Of a stretch of DNA of 64,000 bases, positions 34,668-43,643 are shown piece after piece. Every line of letters begins with the position of its first letter. Position 1 is the first letter of the stretch. The notes under the pieces are model-generated. The model had not been told where the DNA came from, made no database searches, and was given only the letters and a program-made list of their open reading frames with translations. The translations under genes were made by a program, and so were the position numbers. This DNA is from Pyrinomonadaceae bacterium (GTDB taxonomy: Bacteria > Acidobacteriota > Blastocatellia > Pyrinomonadales > Pyrinomonadaceae), in assembly GCA_021228405.1 (NCBI GenBank), contig JAJQRF010000001.1:1070515-1134514 (forward strand), given 5' to 3'.

Positions 34668-34961
34668 TTGACTACACTGCCGCACCGATTGACAACGCAT
34701 CGTCCTCCATTGACAATCGCACCGCACCTTTTGACTATTCAACCGCACTCATTGACTATCGCACCGCCGCGATTGACAATGACACCGCACCGATTGACTA
34801 TTCGACCGCACTGATTGACAATCGAGTTCCCCGAATTGACAATGACACCGCACACAATGACAATGCGACCACACCCGTTGACAATGACACCGCATCCGTT
34901 GACAACGCGACCGCATGAATTGACAATGGCACCGCACCGATTGACAATGACACCGCCATTT
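34668..34961. repeat. 21-bp phased array C (TTGACAATGACACCGCAC)
   Basis: Fourteen consecutive units, every one exactly 21 nt, each beginning TTGAC (ATGAC once) and containing ACCGCAC or a close variant in second half. Units differ from each other at 3-10 positions, so the array is old, yet not one base has been gained or lost. It lies upstream of the aminopeptidase gene. A long frame stays open on the minus strand only because 21 is divisible by three. The gap 34962-35371 contains a terminator hairpin and one long inverted repeat; I see nothing else there. Confidence 0.93.
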
Positions 34962-35057
34962 TTTTCTTTTGACGAAGATTTAGTTGCACGAACGCCGCAT
35001 TCGGTTGCGAAGTCGGTGCGAAAACCCGTGCGCTTGCATAAATTTAACCCATAAAGG

Positions 35058-35096
35058 AAAATACCCGCAGTCTGATCGCTCAAACTGCGGGTATTT
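35058..35096. terminator. Hairpin AAATACCCGCAGT / ACTGCGGGTATTT
   Basis: 13-bp stem with a 13-base loop and T-rich exit on the plus strand; no gene with an assigned function ends here, so the transcript it closes is unclear. Confidence 0.6.
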
Positions 35097-35234
35097 CTCT
35101 ACAACTACTGCGGATCGATTGCCGATATGTCCCTATCGTTTGCAATTTTTCCGCTTTTGCTGTCAGTGGACTGCTTTTTACGGCAGTCAACTGTCATAAA
35201 ATCTCATTAAGACGCAATTTCCACTTTTGAGGTT

Positions 35235-35368
35235 TTGCCTGCGAAATGAACGAAAGAAACGAAAATAATTGATAATTGCCCAAAAGCGGTTATCAATGTG
35301 AAAAACAATCGGCGATCAAAAATTTATGATCTGAAACCTTTCGTCTTTTTCGTTCATTTCGCAGACGA
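35235..35368. repeat. Variant long inverted repeat (GCGAAATGAACGAAAGAA)
   Basis: TTTGCCTGCGAAATGAACGA pairs with TCGTTCATTTCGCAGACGA at the right end, next to the sctP stop codon. Variant of the family at 4731 and 28134. Confidence 0.65.
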
Positions 35369-35371
35369 GTC

Positions 35372-36055
35372 TTATGCTTTCTCGACCACCTCGATGTCGG
35401 AAAAGTTTACGGAGCGTTGAATAAAAATTTCGTTCAATTCGCGCTTGCGTACATTGAGTTGTTTCGTAACTTGCGCGTCCTGCGAGAGAAATTCGGCTTT
35501 CAGCTTCCCGTTCGCATCGATCGTCAGTTTGATCTCCAAACCTTTCAAAACGGAATTTTTCAGCGCGATCTGAACCTGCTTTGCATTCTTAAAGGTTTCC
35601 GTGCGAATCGTCGCCACGATGCGTTCGAGGTCGGCAACGTGCAGGATCGAACGCGCCGCCGCGACCGGATTTTCAGGCGCGGATTTGAGATTTGAACCAA
35701 TTACTTGTCCCGATGCAAACTGACTGCTCTCATCGCCGCCCGTTTGCTCACTGCCGCCTTCTTCGCGTTCTGCTTTTTCTTCAAGCTCATCCTTACCCGT
35801 CAATGCAACTTCAAGCGAATCGTTCGGCTCGTCGGTTTTTACTTCCGCGTTGTCGGAATTTTTAAGATTAACAAAAGGCTCGTCGGCTTTGGTCTGTTTG
35901 CGCGTTTCGGCAAGAATCTTTTCAAACGCGCCGACGGTCGGTTTGGCATCGGGCGCGTCTTTGTGATTCAAAAACTTATGCAGTGCGCTTTCCGATTTTT
36001 TGACGGACGAATCCTTTCGCTCGTGATGATTGTTCTTGTTCGTTTCGATCTTCAT
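35372..36055 (-). CDS. sctP: T3SS needle-length/substrate-switch protein SctP-like (FliK-type C-terminus)
   Basis: 227 aa. N-terminal 130 residues are hydrophilic, Lys/Glu/Ser-rich and probably disordered (like the ruler part of YscP or FliK, but short). The C-terminal 80 residues carry the T3S4/FliK-type fold (VQIALKNSVLKGLEIKLTID, KLKAEFLSQD, RKRELNEIF). In T3SS this domain contacts SctU to switch substrates. It ends a leftward gene group SctO, SUMF1-like, TPR and SctP. The short ruler suggests a short needle, if length scales as in Yersinia. Confidence 0.6.
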   Translation of the reverse strand: MKIETNKNNHHERKDSSVKKSESALHKFLNHKDAPDAKPTVGAFEKILAETRKQTKADEPFVNLKNSDNAEVKTDEPNDSLEVALTGKDELEEKAEREEGGSEQTGGDESSQFASGQVIGSNLKSAPENPVAAARSILHVADLERIVATIRTETFKNAKQVQIALKNSVLKGLEIKLTIDANGKLKAEFLSQDAQVTKQLNVRKRELNEIFIQRSVNFSDIEVVEKA

Positions 36056-36073
36056 AATTCGCCCTTAAATAAG

Positions 36074-36116
36074 TTTTCGCCGAAATATGGAAATAGTTCC
36101 CGTATTTCGGCGAAAA
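36074..36116. repeat. 14-bp perfect inverted repeat between TPR gene and sctP
   Basis: TTTTCGCCGAAATA / TATTTCGGCGAAAA with a 15-base loop. May be a partial terminator within the gene group. Confidence 0.6.
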
Positions 36117-36127
36117 TCCGTGACAAA

Positions 36128-37507
36128 TTAACGATTGATCTTTGAAGCGGCTTCGCGGAGCTTTTTATGCGATTCGGCAAGATTCAAAACTTTACCGTTT
36201 GAATCGAGTTCGATGGCTTTTTCAAAGGCTTCTTTGGCTTTCCCGTATTCGCGCTGTTCGTAGTAAGCACTGCCGAGTTTGTAATAAGCAACCGCCGACG
36301 CAGGATCGTTAAAGATCGCTTTGTGATAATTTTCGATCGCGCTCACGCCGCGCTTCAACTTCTCGTAAGCCTCGCCGATGACGATAAAAGTTTCGGCTTT
36401 CGGCATCTCTTTGACGACCGTTTCGAGTTCGCTGATGCCTTCTTCGAGCTGTTTGTCCTGTAAATAGGTCATCCCGAGAAGGTAGTGCGTTTCGGGTGTT
36501 TCGTAGCCGTAAAGGATCGCATTTTTATACGCGCTGATCGCGTCTTTTTCCTTGTTCAGAGCCTTGTAAGCATCGCCCATTTTGCGGTAAGCGATAGCAA
36601 ATTTCGGATTAAAACTCAAAGCGCGCTGATAAAGTTTGATCGCGTCCTGATACTGGCGTTTGACCAGATAAGTGTTGCCCAAACCGTAATACGGCGCAGG
36701 TGAATTTTGCACGAATTCGAGCGATTTATTGAATGACGTAAAGGCATTCCCGATCTCGTTTTTGGCAAGTTCGAGTTGTCCCGAAGCAAACCAGCGGTGC
36801 GCTTCGATCTGTGCCGCCGTGTAGCCTTGCAGTTGTCCGAGTTGAGCGGCACGGAAAACCAGTTCCCAGTCTTCCTGCGTGATCGAATCGACCTTTTTCG
36901 GGTCGCCGAAATCTTCGAGAATCTCTTTTACCGACGCACTTATTTCCGCCGCAATTTCAAGTTCGGATTTTTCCTCGACCTTCGGTTTAGCGACAGCGAC
37001 GGGCGCAGGTTTCGGCTTATTAAATGCCGGATCGATCAGTTCGACCTTGGTTTGTTCGGGACTGATCGTCACCTTTTGCGTCGAAAAAAGAACCTGCCGA
37101 TTGGTTTTCGCCAAAATCCTGTATTCGCCCGCCGCCAGTTTTTTCGTCAACTCGCGCTTTTCGTCCGTAACGCCGAATTTCTTATCGTCGATCCAGATTT
37201 CCGCTTTCGGTTCGGTCGTCACGAATGTGATGTTCAGCAGATTTTTCTTCGCATTGGCGGAAGCATTCTTTTTGGCGGTTGATTGAACCGTCTTTTTGGG
37301 CGTTACCGTTTTCCTGATAACGACGGTTTTGGGCTTTGTCACGGGGCGAACCGGGACAGTGGATTCCCCGCCGTAAACGGCGCGGCGCAAACTTTTCTGA
37401 GCTTGAATTTCCATGGGAAACAAGGCAAGAAACAATAAAGCTACTGTAATTCCGAAAAAATAAAACATTTTTCCGTTGACGTTTAAAACTGCTTTCGCAT
37501 CGAGCAT
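36128..37507 (-). CDS. PEGA-TPR protein of the T3SS region
   Basis: 459 aa from the ATG at 37507, chosen for an upstream GGAGGAA. Signal-anchor near residues 12-34, a Lys/Thr-rich linker, a PEGA beta-sandwich domain (ITFVTTEPKAEIWIDDKKFG, near 92-160), then five or more canonical TPR repeats (PAPYYGLGNTYLVKRQYQDA, FAIAYRKMGDAYKALNKEKD, AVAYYKLGSAYYEQREYGKA). Periplasmic or membrane-attached scaffold. It lies between a SUMF1-like gene and sctP on the same strand, so it may help assemble or anchor the secretion apparatus. Confidence 0.8.
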   Translation of the reverse strand: MLDAKAVLNVNGKMFYFFGITVALLFLALFPMEIQAQKSLRRAVYGGESTVPVRPVTKPKTVVIRKTVTPKKTVQSTAKKNASANAKKNLLNITFVTTEPKAEIWIDDKKFGVTDEKRELTKKLAAGEYRILAKTNRQVLFSTQKVTISPEQTKVELIDPAFNKPKPAPVAVAKPKVEEKSELEIAAEISASVKEILEDFGDPKKVDSITQEDWELVFRAAQLGQLQGYTAAQIEAHRWFASGQLELAKNEIGNAFTSFNKSLEFVQNSPAPYYGLGNTYLVKRQYQDAIKLYQRALSFNPKFAIAYRKMGDAYKALNKEKDAISAYKNAILYGYETPETHYLLGMTYLQDKQLEEGISELETVVKEMPKAETFIVIGEAYEKLKRGVSAIENYHKAIFNDPASAVAYYKLGSAYYEQREYGKAKEAFEKAIELDSNGKVLNLAESHKKLREAASKINR

Positions 37508-37562
37508 ATTATTAAATTCCTCCTTCAAAAAATCGAACGCTCATTTGATTTCTTTCTCAAAT

Positions 37563-38561
37563 TTACTTTTTCTGAATGATAACATATCTGAAACCGACCG
37601 AAGAAATTTTCGTCGATTCAGGGATTTGGTAACGAATCTGGACTGCCATCGCGGAAAGTTCGGCTTCTTCATCTTCCGCCGAACCGCCCTTCACGATTCT
37701 TAAACTTTCGCCTTTTTCCGCCGCTTTTTTAACATCTTCATCGGCTTTCTGTTCGGTTTTGCCGACCTTGTCGTTCGTCCATTCCCAGACATTTCCGAAC
37801 ATATCGTAAACGCCGAACGGCGAACGGTTGAGCGAAAAACTCTTCACGGCGGAAACTTTTCCGCCTTTTTCCTTTGAGGTTACGCCGTCCGCATTCCAGG
37901 TATTTCCCCACGGGAATTTATACCCTTCACGTCCGCGCGCGGCAAATTCCCACTCGGCTTCGGTCGGCAGACGAACTGGCAAACCGATCTTTTTTTCCTT
38001 CCATTTACAAAACTCGGCGGCATCGTTCCACGAAATGTTGGCGACCGGGAAATTTTCGCGTCCCGCCGGAATCTCGCCTTTTTTCCAGTCGGACGGCGCG
38101 GGATAATTTGCGTCCTTCACAAATTCGGCATATTGCGCATTCGTAACTTCGGTTTCGGCAATCCAAAATTCGCCGACGATCGCACGTTCGAGCGGAAGCT
38201 TCGTATTGCCGCCGCCTAAAACTACTTCGCCGCCGCCGATCTTCAAAACGCCTTGTCCTTCCAGATTAACGGCGGGTTCGGGATTCGGATTCGCCGCCGT
38301 ATTTGCCGCCGTCGTATTCTGTATCTGCATATTTACGGGCGGTTCGCTATTGCTGACGGCAATCGGCTGAATTTCGACCGCCGTTTCCTGAGCCGTCTTT
38401 TTCGTCGGATGCGAACCGAACAGCATCCAACTACCGGTTCCTAAGATCACGGCAATCACAAAACATACGAGCCCCGCAACGGCAAGCGGGAGCATACGCG
38501 AATCTTCAGCCGGTTGTGAAACCGGGAGTGTTTCCAACGTTTGCGCCGTTTTTTCCGTCAT
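37563..38561 (-). CDS. Membrane-anchored SUMF1/formylglycine-generating-enzyme-like protein
   Basis: 332 aa. One membrane helix (residues about 28-50), then a Thr/Asn/Pro linker and a SUMF1 (FGE-sulfatase) domain: FWIAETEVTNAQYAEFVKDA, LPTEAEWEFAARGREGYKFP, SPFGVYDMFGNVWEWT, and C-terminal SVGFRYV. No Cys pair of true formylglycine-generating enzymes is visible, so it is more likely a binding or structural member. Lies between sctO and the PEGA-TPR gene. Confidence 0.8.
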   Translation of the reverse strand: MTEKTAQTLETLPVSQPAEDSRMLPLAVAGLVCFVIAVILGTGSWMLFGSHPTKKTAQETAVEIQPIAVSNSEPPVNMQIQNTTAANTAANPNPEPAVNLEGQGVLKIGGGEVVLGGGNTKLPLERAIVGEFWIAETEVTNAQYAEFVKDANYPAPSDWKKGEIPAGRENFPVANISWNDAAEFCKWKEKKIGLPVRLPTEAEWEFAARGREGYKFPWGNTWNADGVTSKEKGGKVSAVKSFSLNRSPFGVYDMFGNVWEWTNDKVGKTEQKADEDVKKAAEKGESLRIVKGGSAEDEEAELSAMAVQIRYQIPESTKISSVGFRYVIIQKK

Positions 38562-38697
38562 AAACCTTAATTTTTATTTAATATGTCGGCTTTAAAAGCC
38601 TTGCTGCTAAGAGTGGACAATTTTATTAAAATTTTCTCAATAATCCGATTATACAACCGTTCGTTAAATAAAGGCAATCTTTTTTATTTACCTTTAT

Positions 38698-39189
38698 TTA
38701 CGGGTTCTTGCGCCGCCCGTGCAAAATAGAACCGATCTCGTCGCTGATCTTTTGTTCGCGGCGGTTTTCCATAGTTCGCTCATTATTTTGCCAATTTTCC
38801 TTATGCACCTCGATCGCCTTTAATTCGCGGGCGGCTTCGATCAGTTTTTCGCGCGCTTTTTCGACTTCCCGTTCGGCATTTGCGACCGTCTGGATTTGTT
38901 TATCGACTTCTTTTTGAAGCTCGATTTCCTGTTTTCGCAGGTCGTTCAGATAATTTTGATGTGCGATGATCGCCTGTGCCTGTAAGCCTTTCGATAAATC
39001 TTCCGTCATTTTTGCCTGCGCCTGATTTTGTTTTTCGTAACAATTTTGCAGATTCAAACGGCGGCGTGCCAATTCTTCTTCGGCTTTTTCCAATTGCTGA
39101 AAACGAAGCGCAACCTGCCGCGCCGCTTCGTCTTTTGCACGACTGCGAAGTTCCAAAACCGTTTCCAAGCGATATTTTTTCGCTTTCAT
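38698..39189 (-). CDS. sctO: FliJ/SctO-like central stalk protein
   Basis: 163 aa from the ATG at 39189. A single long helical coiled coil, Arg/Glu/Gln-rich, opening with KYRLETVLELRSRAKDEAAR, the characteristic N-terminus of FliJ-family proteins (RLxxVLxLRxxxExxA). FliJ/SctO sits in the ATPase hexamer and couples it to SctV. No flagellar gene is nearby, while sctV, sctN and sctL lie 16-23 kb downstream, so the T3SS assignment is preferred. Length fits SctO (about 150 aa). Confidence 0.68.
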   Translation of the reverse strand: MKAKKYRLETVLELRSRAKDEAARQVALRFQQLEKAEEELARRRLNLQNCYEKQNQAQAKMTEDLSKGLQAQAIIAHQNYLNDLRKQEIELQKEVDKQIQTVANAEREVEKAREKLIEAARELKAIEVHKENWQNNERTMENRREQKISDEIGSILHGRRKNP

Positions 39190-39286
39190 AATTTTCAATT
39201 GACAATTATAACGTTCGTTTGATGTAGGGAAAGTCCGAAAGGTAACTTTTTATTTTCTTTCACGAAACTTCAAGCCGATTTCATAA

Positions 39287-39336
39287 GGAAAAAGCGGAGC
39301 TTGCGTGATAAAAATCATGCAAGCTCCGCTTTTTCC
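39287..39336. terminator. Perfect 18-bp hairpin between sctO and a TerB-like gene
   Basis: GGAAAAAGCGGAGCTTGC (39287-39304) is exactly complementary to GCAAGCTCCGCTTTTTCC (39319-39336); A/T-rich ends allow termination in both directions and mark the boundary between the two transcription units. Confidence 0.8.
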
Positions 39337-39428
39337 GGGCATTCCGTGAATGCCGTTTTGCGCGTGAAAATTCGGATTTAGTTCTTTAAATCAGCACTTA
39401 TTGAAAAGTCTTTGAATAGCTTTGCTGC

Positions 39429-39959
39429 TTATAAAACTCCGACTCTTTTTGAAAGCGAATTCGGCATCTTATTTTCTTTCATTTCCAGTTCCGTAATGAG
39501 CCGCATCAGGACTTCGCGTTCTTCGTCGCTCGTAAATTTCTCAACGTCCATCGGCGAATTCGTCCCAGCCGCCGCCGCGACCAATTTACAGCGTTCGATC
39601 AATTTCTTGCGTTCGATCTCGCGCTTTTTGACCGTCATCGCCGCCAGTTCGGACTTGATCGTTTCCAAACATTCGGTAAAAAATTGTCTGCCGGGTTGAT
39701 AGATCAGCATTTCGTCCAAAACTTCGTTTAGTTCGTCTTTTTCATCGATTTTTTCTTCCCGCGCCGCCGCGAAAATGATCTGCTTTTCGTTGCGTGCGAC
39801 CGCGCCGTGCGCCCATGCGGTTTCGACGAGCGGAATCAAAAACAAGAGCGGCATTTCATTTTCGTTAAGTTTTTCCCTGCGCCAACCTTTTTTTCGCGGC
39901 ATTTCGGACGCGAACGATTTCTGACCGTGATCTTCCGGTATAATGTTCAAATTTTTCAT
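39429..39959 (-). CDS. TerB-like domain protein
   Basis: 176 aa, all-helical, with the segment MPLLFLIPLVETAWAHGAVARNEKQIIFAAA, recognisable as a TerB/DjlA-like tellurite-resistance-type core. Four such modules occur in three genes here (also 43644-44648 twice and 44674-45156), with the shared pattern L-PLV-AWA-G-V-E. No membrane segment. Role unknown; the location beside sctO and around the sigma-54 pair suggests they serve the secretion region. Confidence 0.6.
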   Translation of the reverse strand: MKNLNIIPEDHGQKSFASEMPRKKGWRREKLNENEMPLLFLIPLVETAWAHGAVARNEKQIIFAAAREEKIDEKDELNEVLDEMLIYQPGRQFFTECLETIKSELAAMTVKKREIERKKLIERCKLVAAAAGTNSPMDVEKFTSDEEREVLMRLITELEMKENKMPNSLSKRVGVL

Positions 39960-40049
39960 ATTTTACGCCTTGTTACTTTTTCAAAGTGATAAAAAAATGT
40001 GAGGACTACAGCTTTGAGAAGGAATTTTTCCAAACTAAAACCGTCCTTG

Positions 40050-40127
40050 CTCACCTCGGTAAAGCAGTTTAACGAAGCCGGACGCGTCGTGCCGAATTGA
40101 CGCGTCCGGCTTGTGTCCCGAGGTGAG
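40050..40127. repeat. Nested cruciform-like inverted repeats
   Basis: Outer pair CTCACCTCGG / CCGAGGTGAG encloses an inner pair GCCGGACGCGTC / GACGCGTCCGGC. It lies just past the stop of the 40132 gene and may terminate it. Confidence 0.65.
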
Positions 40128-40131
40128 GAAC

Positions 40132-40344
40132 TTAATCGAACATCAGATTTGAACGCGCTTCTTCTTTATGGATTCTGCCTGCCATCCAGAGTCCGAAAAA
40201 GATAATTGCCGCCGTCAAAGCCGAAAGTGTAATAGTCATATCAGGTTTGTCCGGTGCGCCCGGAATCCCGAATAAAAACCCGATTTGCCAAAATGTTACG
40301 CCTACCGCTATTAAAGCCAAAATCAAATAAATTGCATTCAACAT
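40132..40344 (-). CDS. Small two-helix membrane protein
   Basis: 70 aa. Two hydrophobic helices (AIYLILALIAVGVTFWQIGF and ALTAAIIFFGLWMAGRI) separated by a Pro/Asp-rich turn, short charged tail HKEEARSNLMFD. No family recognised. Isolated between hairpins on both sides. Confidence 0.6.
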   Translation of the reverse strand: MLNAIYLILALIAVGVTFWQIGFLFGIPGAPDKPDMTITLSALTAAIIFFGLWMAGRIHKEEARSNLMFD

Positions 40345-40427
40345 AGGTTTTCTCCCGATTTATTAATCTAATATTTTTCTGCCGATCTTTTCGCGGCAAT
40401 TACCTGTATCGCAACCGTCGTGCCGCA

Positions 40428-40466
40428 AAAAAACCACGTAAAAATGCCGTTTTTACGTGGTTTTTG
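40428..40466. terminator. Hairpin AAAAACCACGTAAAA / TTTTACGTGGTTTTT
   Basis: 16-bp stem, 5-base loop with flanking A and T runs; it stands after the sigma-54 regulator's 3' end and before the 40132 gene. Confidence 0.78.
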
Positions 40467-40532
40467 AAAAACTCGAAAAAGCCGTTTGATTCAAAAATGG
40501 ACAAAACTGTGGCGGTCAGGGACAACCGAAAA

Positions 40533-41909
40533 CTAATTTTGATCTGCTCTTTTGTCGGCTCCGTATTCTTCCAGTTTGCGGTAAAGCGTTTTGCGGTCGA
40601 GTCCTAAAATTTCGGCGGCGCGGGATTTGTTGCCGCCGCATTCCTGCAAAATTTCGAGAATGTAATTGCGTTCGAGTTCGGCGACCGTGATCCGCTTCGC
40701 TTTGGCGGCGGCAATGATCGCCGAGGTCTGACTGCTTGCATTGCGTATCTTTGCAGGCAAATCCTCGACCGTGATAAGCGAACCGCGCGCGAGCGCGACG
40801 GCGCGTTCGATCGTATTTTCAAGCTCGCGCACATTTCCCTGCCAGGTATACGTCGTCAGCAATGCAAGCGTTTCAGGCGCGATCTTCGGCGGAACGAGGT
40901 TTTGTTTGCGGGCGATCTTCGCCAGAAAATGTTCGACGAGCAACGGAATGTCGAAAACCCTTTCGCGCAAAGGTGCAATATGCAGATGAATGACATTGAC
41001 GCGCCAATATAAATCTTCACGAAATTCGCCCTTTTCGACGGCTTTTTCCAGATCGCGATTGGTCGCCGCAATGAGTCTTACATCGATCTTTTTTTCGCGG
41101 CTTTCGCCGACGCGCCGGATCGTTCCTTCCTGCAAAACCCGCAACAGTTTCGGCTGGACGTTGAGCGGAAGTTCGCCGATCTCATCGAGAAAAAGCGTCC
41201 CGCCGTCGGCAGTTTCAAACAGACCGGCACGCGCGGCGCGTGCGCCCGTAAAGGCTTGTCCAGTGTGACCGAAGAGTTCGCTTTCGACGAGTTCCGACGG
41301 GATCGCGGCACAGTTGACGGCGACGAAATCGTGATCGCGCCGCGCCGATGCTTCGTGGATGGCGCGGGCGACGAGTTCCTTACCCGTGCCGCTTTCGCCC
41401 GTGATTAAAATGTTGCTCGCCGAACGCCCGGCGCGGTTTACCAGATCGAGCAGTTCGCGCATCGGACGCGACGCGCCGACGATTCGACCGCTCGATTCGG
41501 GAATTTCGCGCCGCAAACGCGCCTGCAAACGCGCGGCTTCCGATTCCTTCAAAGCCGTGTCCACGGTTTCGATCAAATCCTTTGTTGCAAAAGGTTTCGT
41601 CAAATATGAAAATGCGCCGAGTTTGACCATTTCGACGGCATTTTCCACCGACCCGAAAGCCGTGATGACGATCACGGGCGTTTCACTTCGTTTTTCGCGC
41701 ACTTTTTTGAGCAGTTCGTTTCCCTTCAGTTCGGGCATCTGCACGTCGGTGACGACGAGATCGATCTGTTCCTGTTCGTTTTCGATGTGGGCAAGCGCGA
41801 AACGCCCGTTGGCGGCGGAAATCGTTTCAAATTCGGCTTCCGTCAGAATTTCTTCGAGCAGTTCGCGCATATCCGCGTCGTCTTCGACGATCAAAATTTT
41901 TTCCTTCAT
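40533..41909 (-). CDS. NtrC-family sigma-54-dependent response regulator
   Basis: 458 aa. Receiver ([10 protein letters not shown], phospho-Asp in [12 protein letters not shown]), AAA+ core with Walker [14 protein letters not shown], sigma-54 contact loop, Walker B ([13 protein letters not shown]) and the arginine-finger region, and a C-terminal Fis-type HTH ([20 protein letters not shown]). The usual GAFTGA loop reads QAFTGA (HTGQAFTGA), changing its first Gly. It overlaps the kinase gene by four bases (ATGA), so the pair is translationally coupled. Probable targets lie among the neighbouring secretion genes, which is inference. Confidence 0.93.
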   Translation of the reverse strand: MKEKILIVEDDADMRELLEEILTEAEFETISAANGRFALAHIENEQEQIDLVVTDVQMPELKGNELLKKVREKRSETPVIVITAFGSVENAVEMVKLGAFSYLTKPFATKDLIETVDTALKESEAARLQARLRREIPESSGRIVGASRPMRELLDLVNRAGRSASNILITGESGTGKELVARAIHEASARRDHDFVAVNCAAIPSELVESELFGHTGQAFTGARAARAGLFETADGGTLFLDEIGELPLNVQPKLLRVLQEGTIRRVGESREKKIDVRLIAATNRDLEKAVEKGEFREDLYWRVNVIHLHIAPLRERVFDIPLLVEHFLAKIARKQNLVPPKIAPETLALLTTYTWQGNVRELENTIERAVALARGSLITVEDLPAKIRNASSQTSAIIAAAKAKRITVAELERNYILEILQECGGNKSRAAEILGLDRKTLYRKLEEYGADKRADQN

Positions 41910-43360
41910 AATTTTTTGTCGGTCGGCAGATAAACCGTCACGCTTGCGCCGCCGTCCGCGTTATTTTCCGCATCGATAAAACCCTCGTGTTCCTCGATGA
42001 TGCGGCGCGAAACCGCCAGTCCCAAGCCGGTTCCCTTGCCGATGTCTTTGGTCGTGTAAAACGGATCGAAGATTTTTTCGAGGCTTTCCGGCGCGATGCC
42101 TTCGCCCGTGTCGGAGATTTTTACCGCCGCAAATGCGTTGCCGCCGCGCTCCGTTTCGGTTATTTCGATCCGCAAAACGCCTTCGTTTTTCATCGCGTAA
42201 AAGGCGTTCTGAAAAATGTTTACGAAAACCTGCTGTAAATAATCTCCATCGGCGGAAATATGCAAATTTCCGGGCGCGGAAAATTCGACCCTGACATTTG
42301 CGGTTTCGGCGAAATCTTCGAGCGCGGAGTTTATCAAATCTCTCAATTCGATCCGGTCAAACCGCAGATGATAAGGACGCGCCAGATTCAGAAGCTGGCG
42401 GACGATGTGCGTGATCCGCGCCGATTGAGTGCGGATGATCGTCAGATTCTTCGTTTGCTTTTCACGCGAAACGTCCGTTTTTTCGAGCAATTGCTCGGCG
42501 CGCACGTCAATGACGTTGAGCGGCGCGCCAAGTTCGTGCGCAATTCCGGCGGCGAGCCGCCCGACCGCCGCAAGCCGTTCGCTATGACGCAACTGTTTTT
42601 CCAGATTCAGACGATTTTCGGCTTCTTTTTCCGCCGCCTCGCGCTGTTCGGCAAGATTGTCCGCCATCCGGTTAAATTCAAAAGCCAGTTTTGCAAGCTC
42701 ATCGCCCGTCGTTTTGACCGTAACGCGGTGTGTCAGATCGCCGCGCCCGATGGTTTTCGCACCGTAAAGCAAAGTCAGGATCGGGCGCGAAAGACTGCGC
42801 CGCAAAACGATGTAAACGACGAGAAAGATCGTCGCCAAAAGCAAAAGCGTCGTGGCAAGCCAATTGACCCGCGCCCGGGCGATGTCTTTTTCGACGAGTT
42901 CGAGCGGCTTAACTATTTCCACCGCGCCGTTTTTTTCCGCCGAAAGTTTGAGCGGCAGAATGACCGATAAAAACTTATGGCTTTCGACTGTGCGAATAAA
43001 TTCGATGGCGTTTCCGGTTCGCAAAACTTCCGCGAGTTCGGACGGTTGGCGAAATTCGGCGGAAACGGTCGCCGAATGCGAAAGCGAAATGATGTCGCCT
43101 TTTTCGTCAAACAAGATCACTCCGTAAACCTTGCTGTTTTCGCGCAGACGATCGATTATCCGGCGCGCGTCCGAAATACGCCCGTTCTGGTAATTTTCTT
43201 CAAGCGCGATCTGCAGGGTAACGGCGTGCGCCTTAAGTTCGTCACGCAAGGCAGTTTCGAGCGCGGCTTCGCGTTGTCTTAAACTCAGAAAACTCGCGGT
43301 AAGCATCACGGCTCCGACCGTTAAGGTCAGCAGTAAGACCAATTTTGTGTTTATGCTCAT
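41906..43360 (-). CDS. HAMP sensor histidine kinase partner of the NtrC-type regulator
   Basis: 484 aa from the ATG at 43360 ([20 protein letters not shown]). Two membrane helices flanking a periplasmic sensor of about 150 residues, HAMP (residues about 195-245), HisKA H-box ([20 protein letters not shown]) and HATPase with N box ([14 protein letters not shown]), G1 ([11 protein letters not shown]) and G2 ([13 protein letters not shown]). NtrB/AtoS-like. Its stop overlaps the regulator start. Confidence 0.93.
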   Translation of the reverse strand: MSINTKLVLLLTLTVGAVMLTASFLSLRQREAALETALRDELKAHAVTLQIALEENYQNGRISDARRIIDRLRENSKVYGVILFDEKGDIISLSHSATVSAEFRQPSELAEVLRTGNAIEFIRTVESHKFLSVILPLKLSAEKNGAVEIVKPLELVEKDIARARVNWLATTLLLLATIFLVVYIVLRRSLSRPILTLLYGAKTIGRGDLTHRVTVKTTGDELAKLAFEFNRMADNLAEQREAAEKEAENRLNLEKQLRHSERLAAVGRLAAGIAHELGAPLNVIDVRAEQLLEKTDVSREKQTKNLTIIRTQSARITHIVRQLLNLARPYHLRFDRIELRDLINSALEDFAETANVRVEFSAPGNLHISADGDYLQQVFVNIFQNAFYAMKNEGVLRIEITETERGGNAFAAVKISDTGEGIAPESLEKIFDPFYTTKDIGKGTGLGLAVSRRIIEEHEGFIDAENNADGGASVTVYLPTDKKL

Positions 43361-43643
43361 CGGCGGCTTCAGCGGAGAAATCTGTTGTGGCGGCTTTCCA
43401 CGTTTTTGTAGAAACCTGCCACGATTACTTTTCCCGCAAGGAATTCGGTAAATTCTTCCAAACAAACGTCGGCGGCTTTATTTTAATTTATCACAACCTA
43501 TGTTCTGCAATCCTTTACCGCCGTTTCCGATGCACGTTTCGCGCCGCAAATCGACAATGGCACCGCTTTTGCAAAATCCGTCACCGCAAATGTGTAAAAA
43601 CACGACGGTTTAAAAAATAATTTCAGTAAAGGAGTAAAGATTT

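Noticed and set aside
34739-35083. Minus-strand frame with a seven-residue repeat (GVIVNGC-like) over array C
   Set aside because: Open only because the 21-bp period is divisible by three; no ribosome site, and the same happens by chance in other arrays with unrelated residues.
37563-38561. True formylglycine-generating enzyme activating sulfatases
   Set aside because: No catalytic Cys pair and no sulfatase gene nearby; a binding-type SUMF1 domain is more likely.
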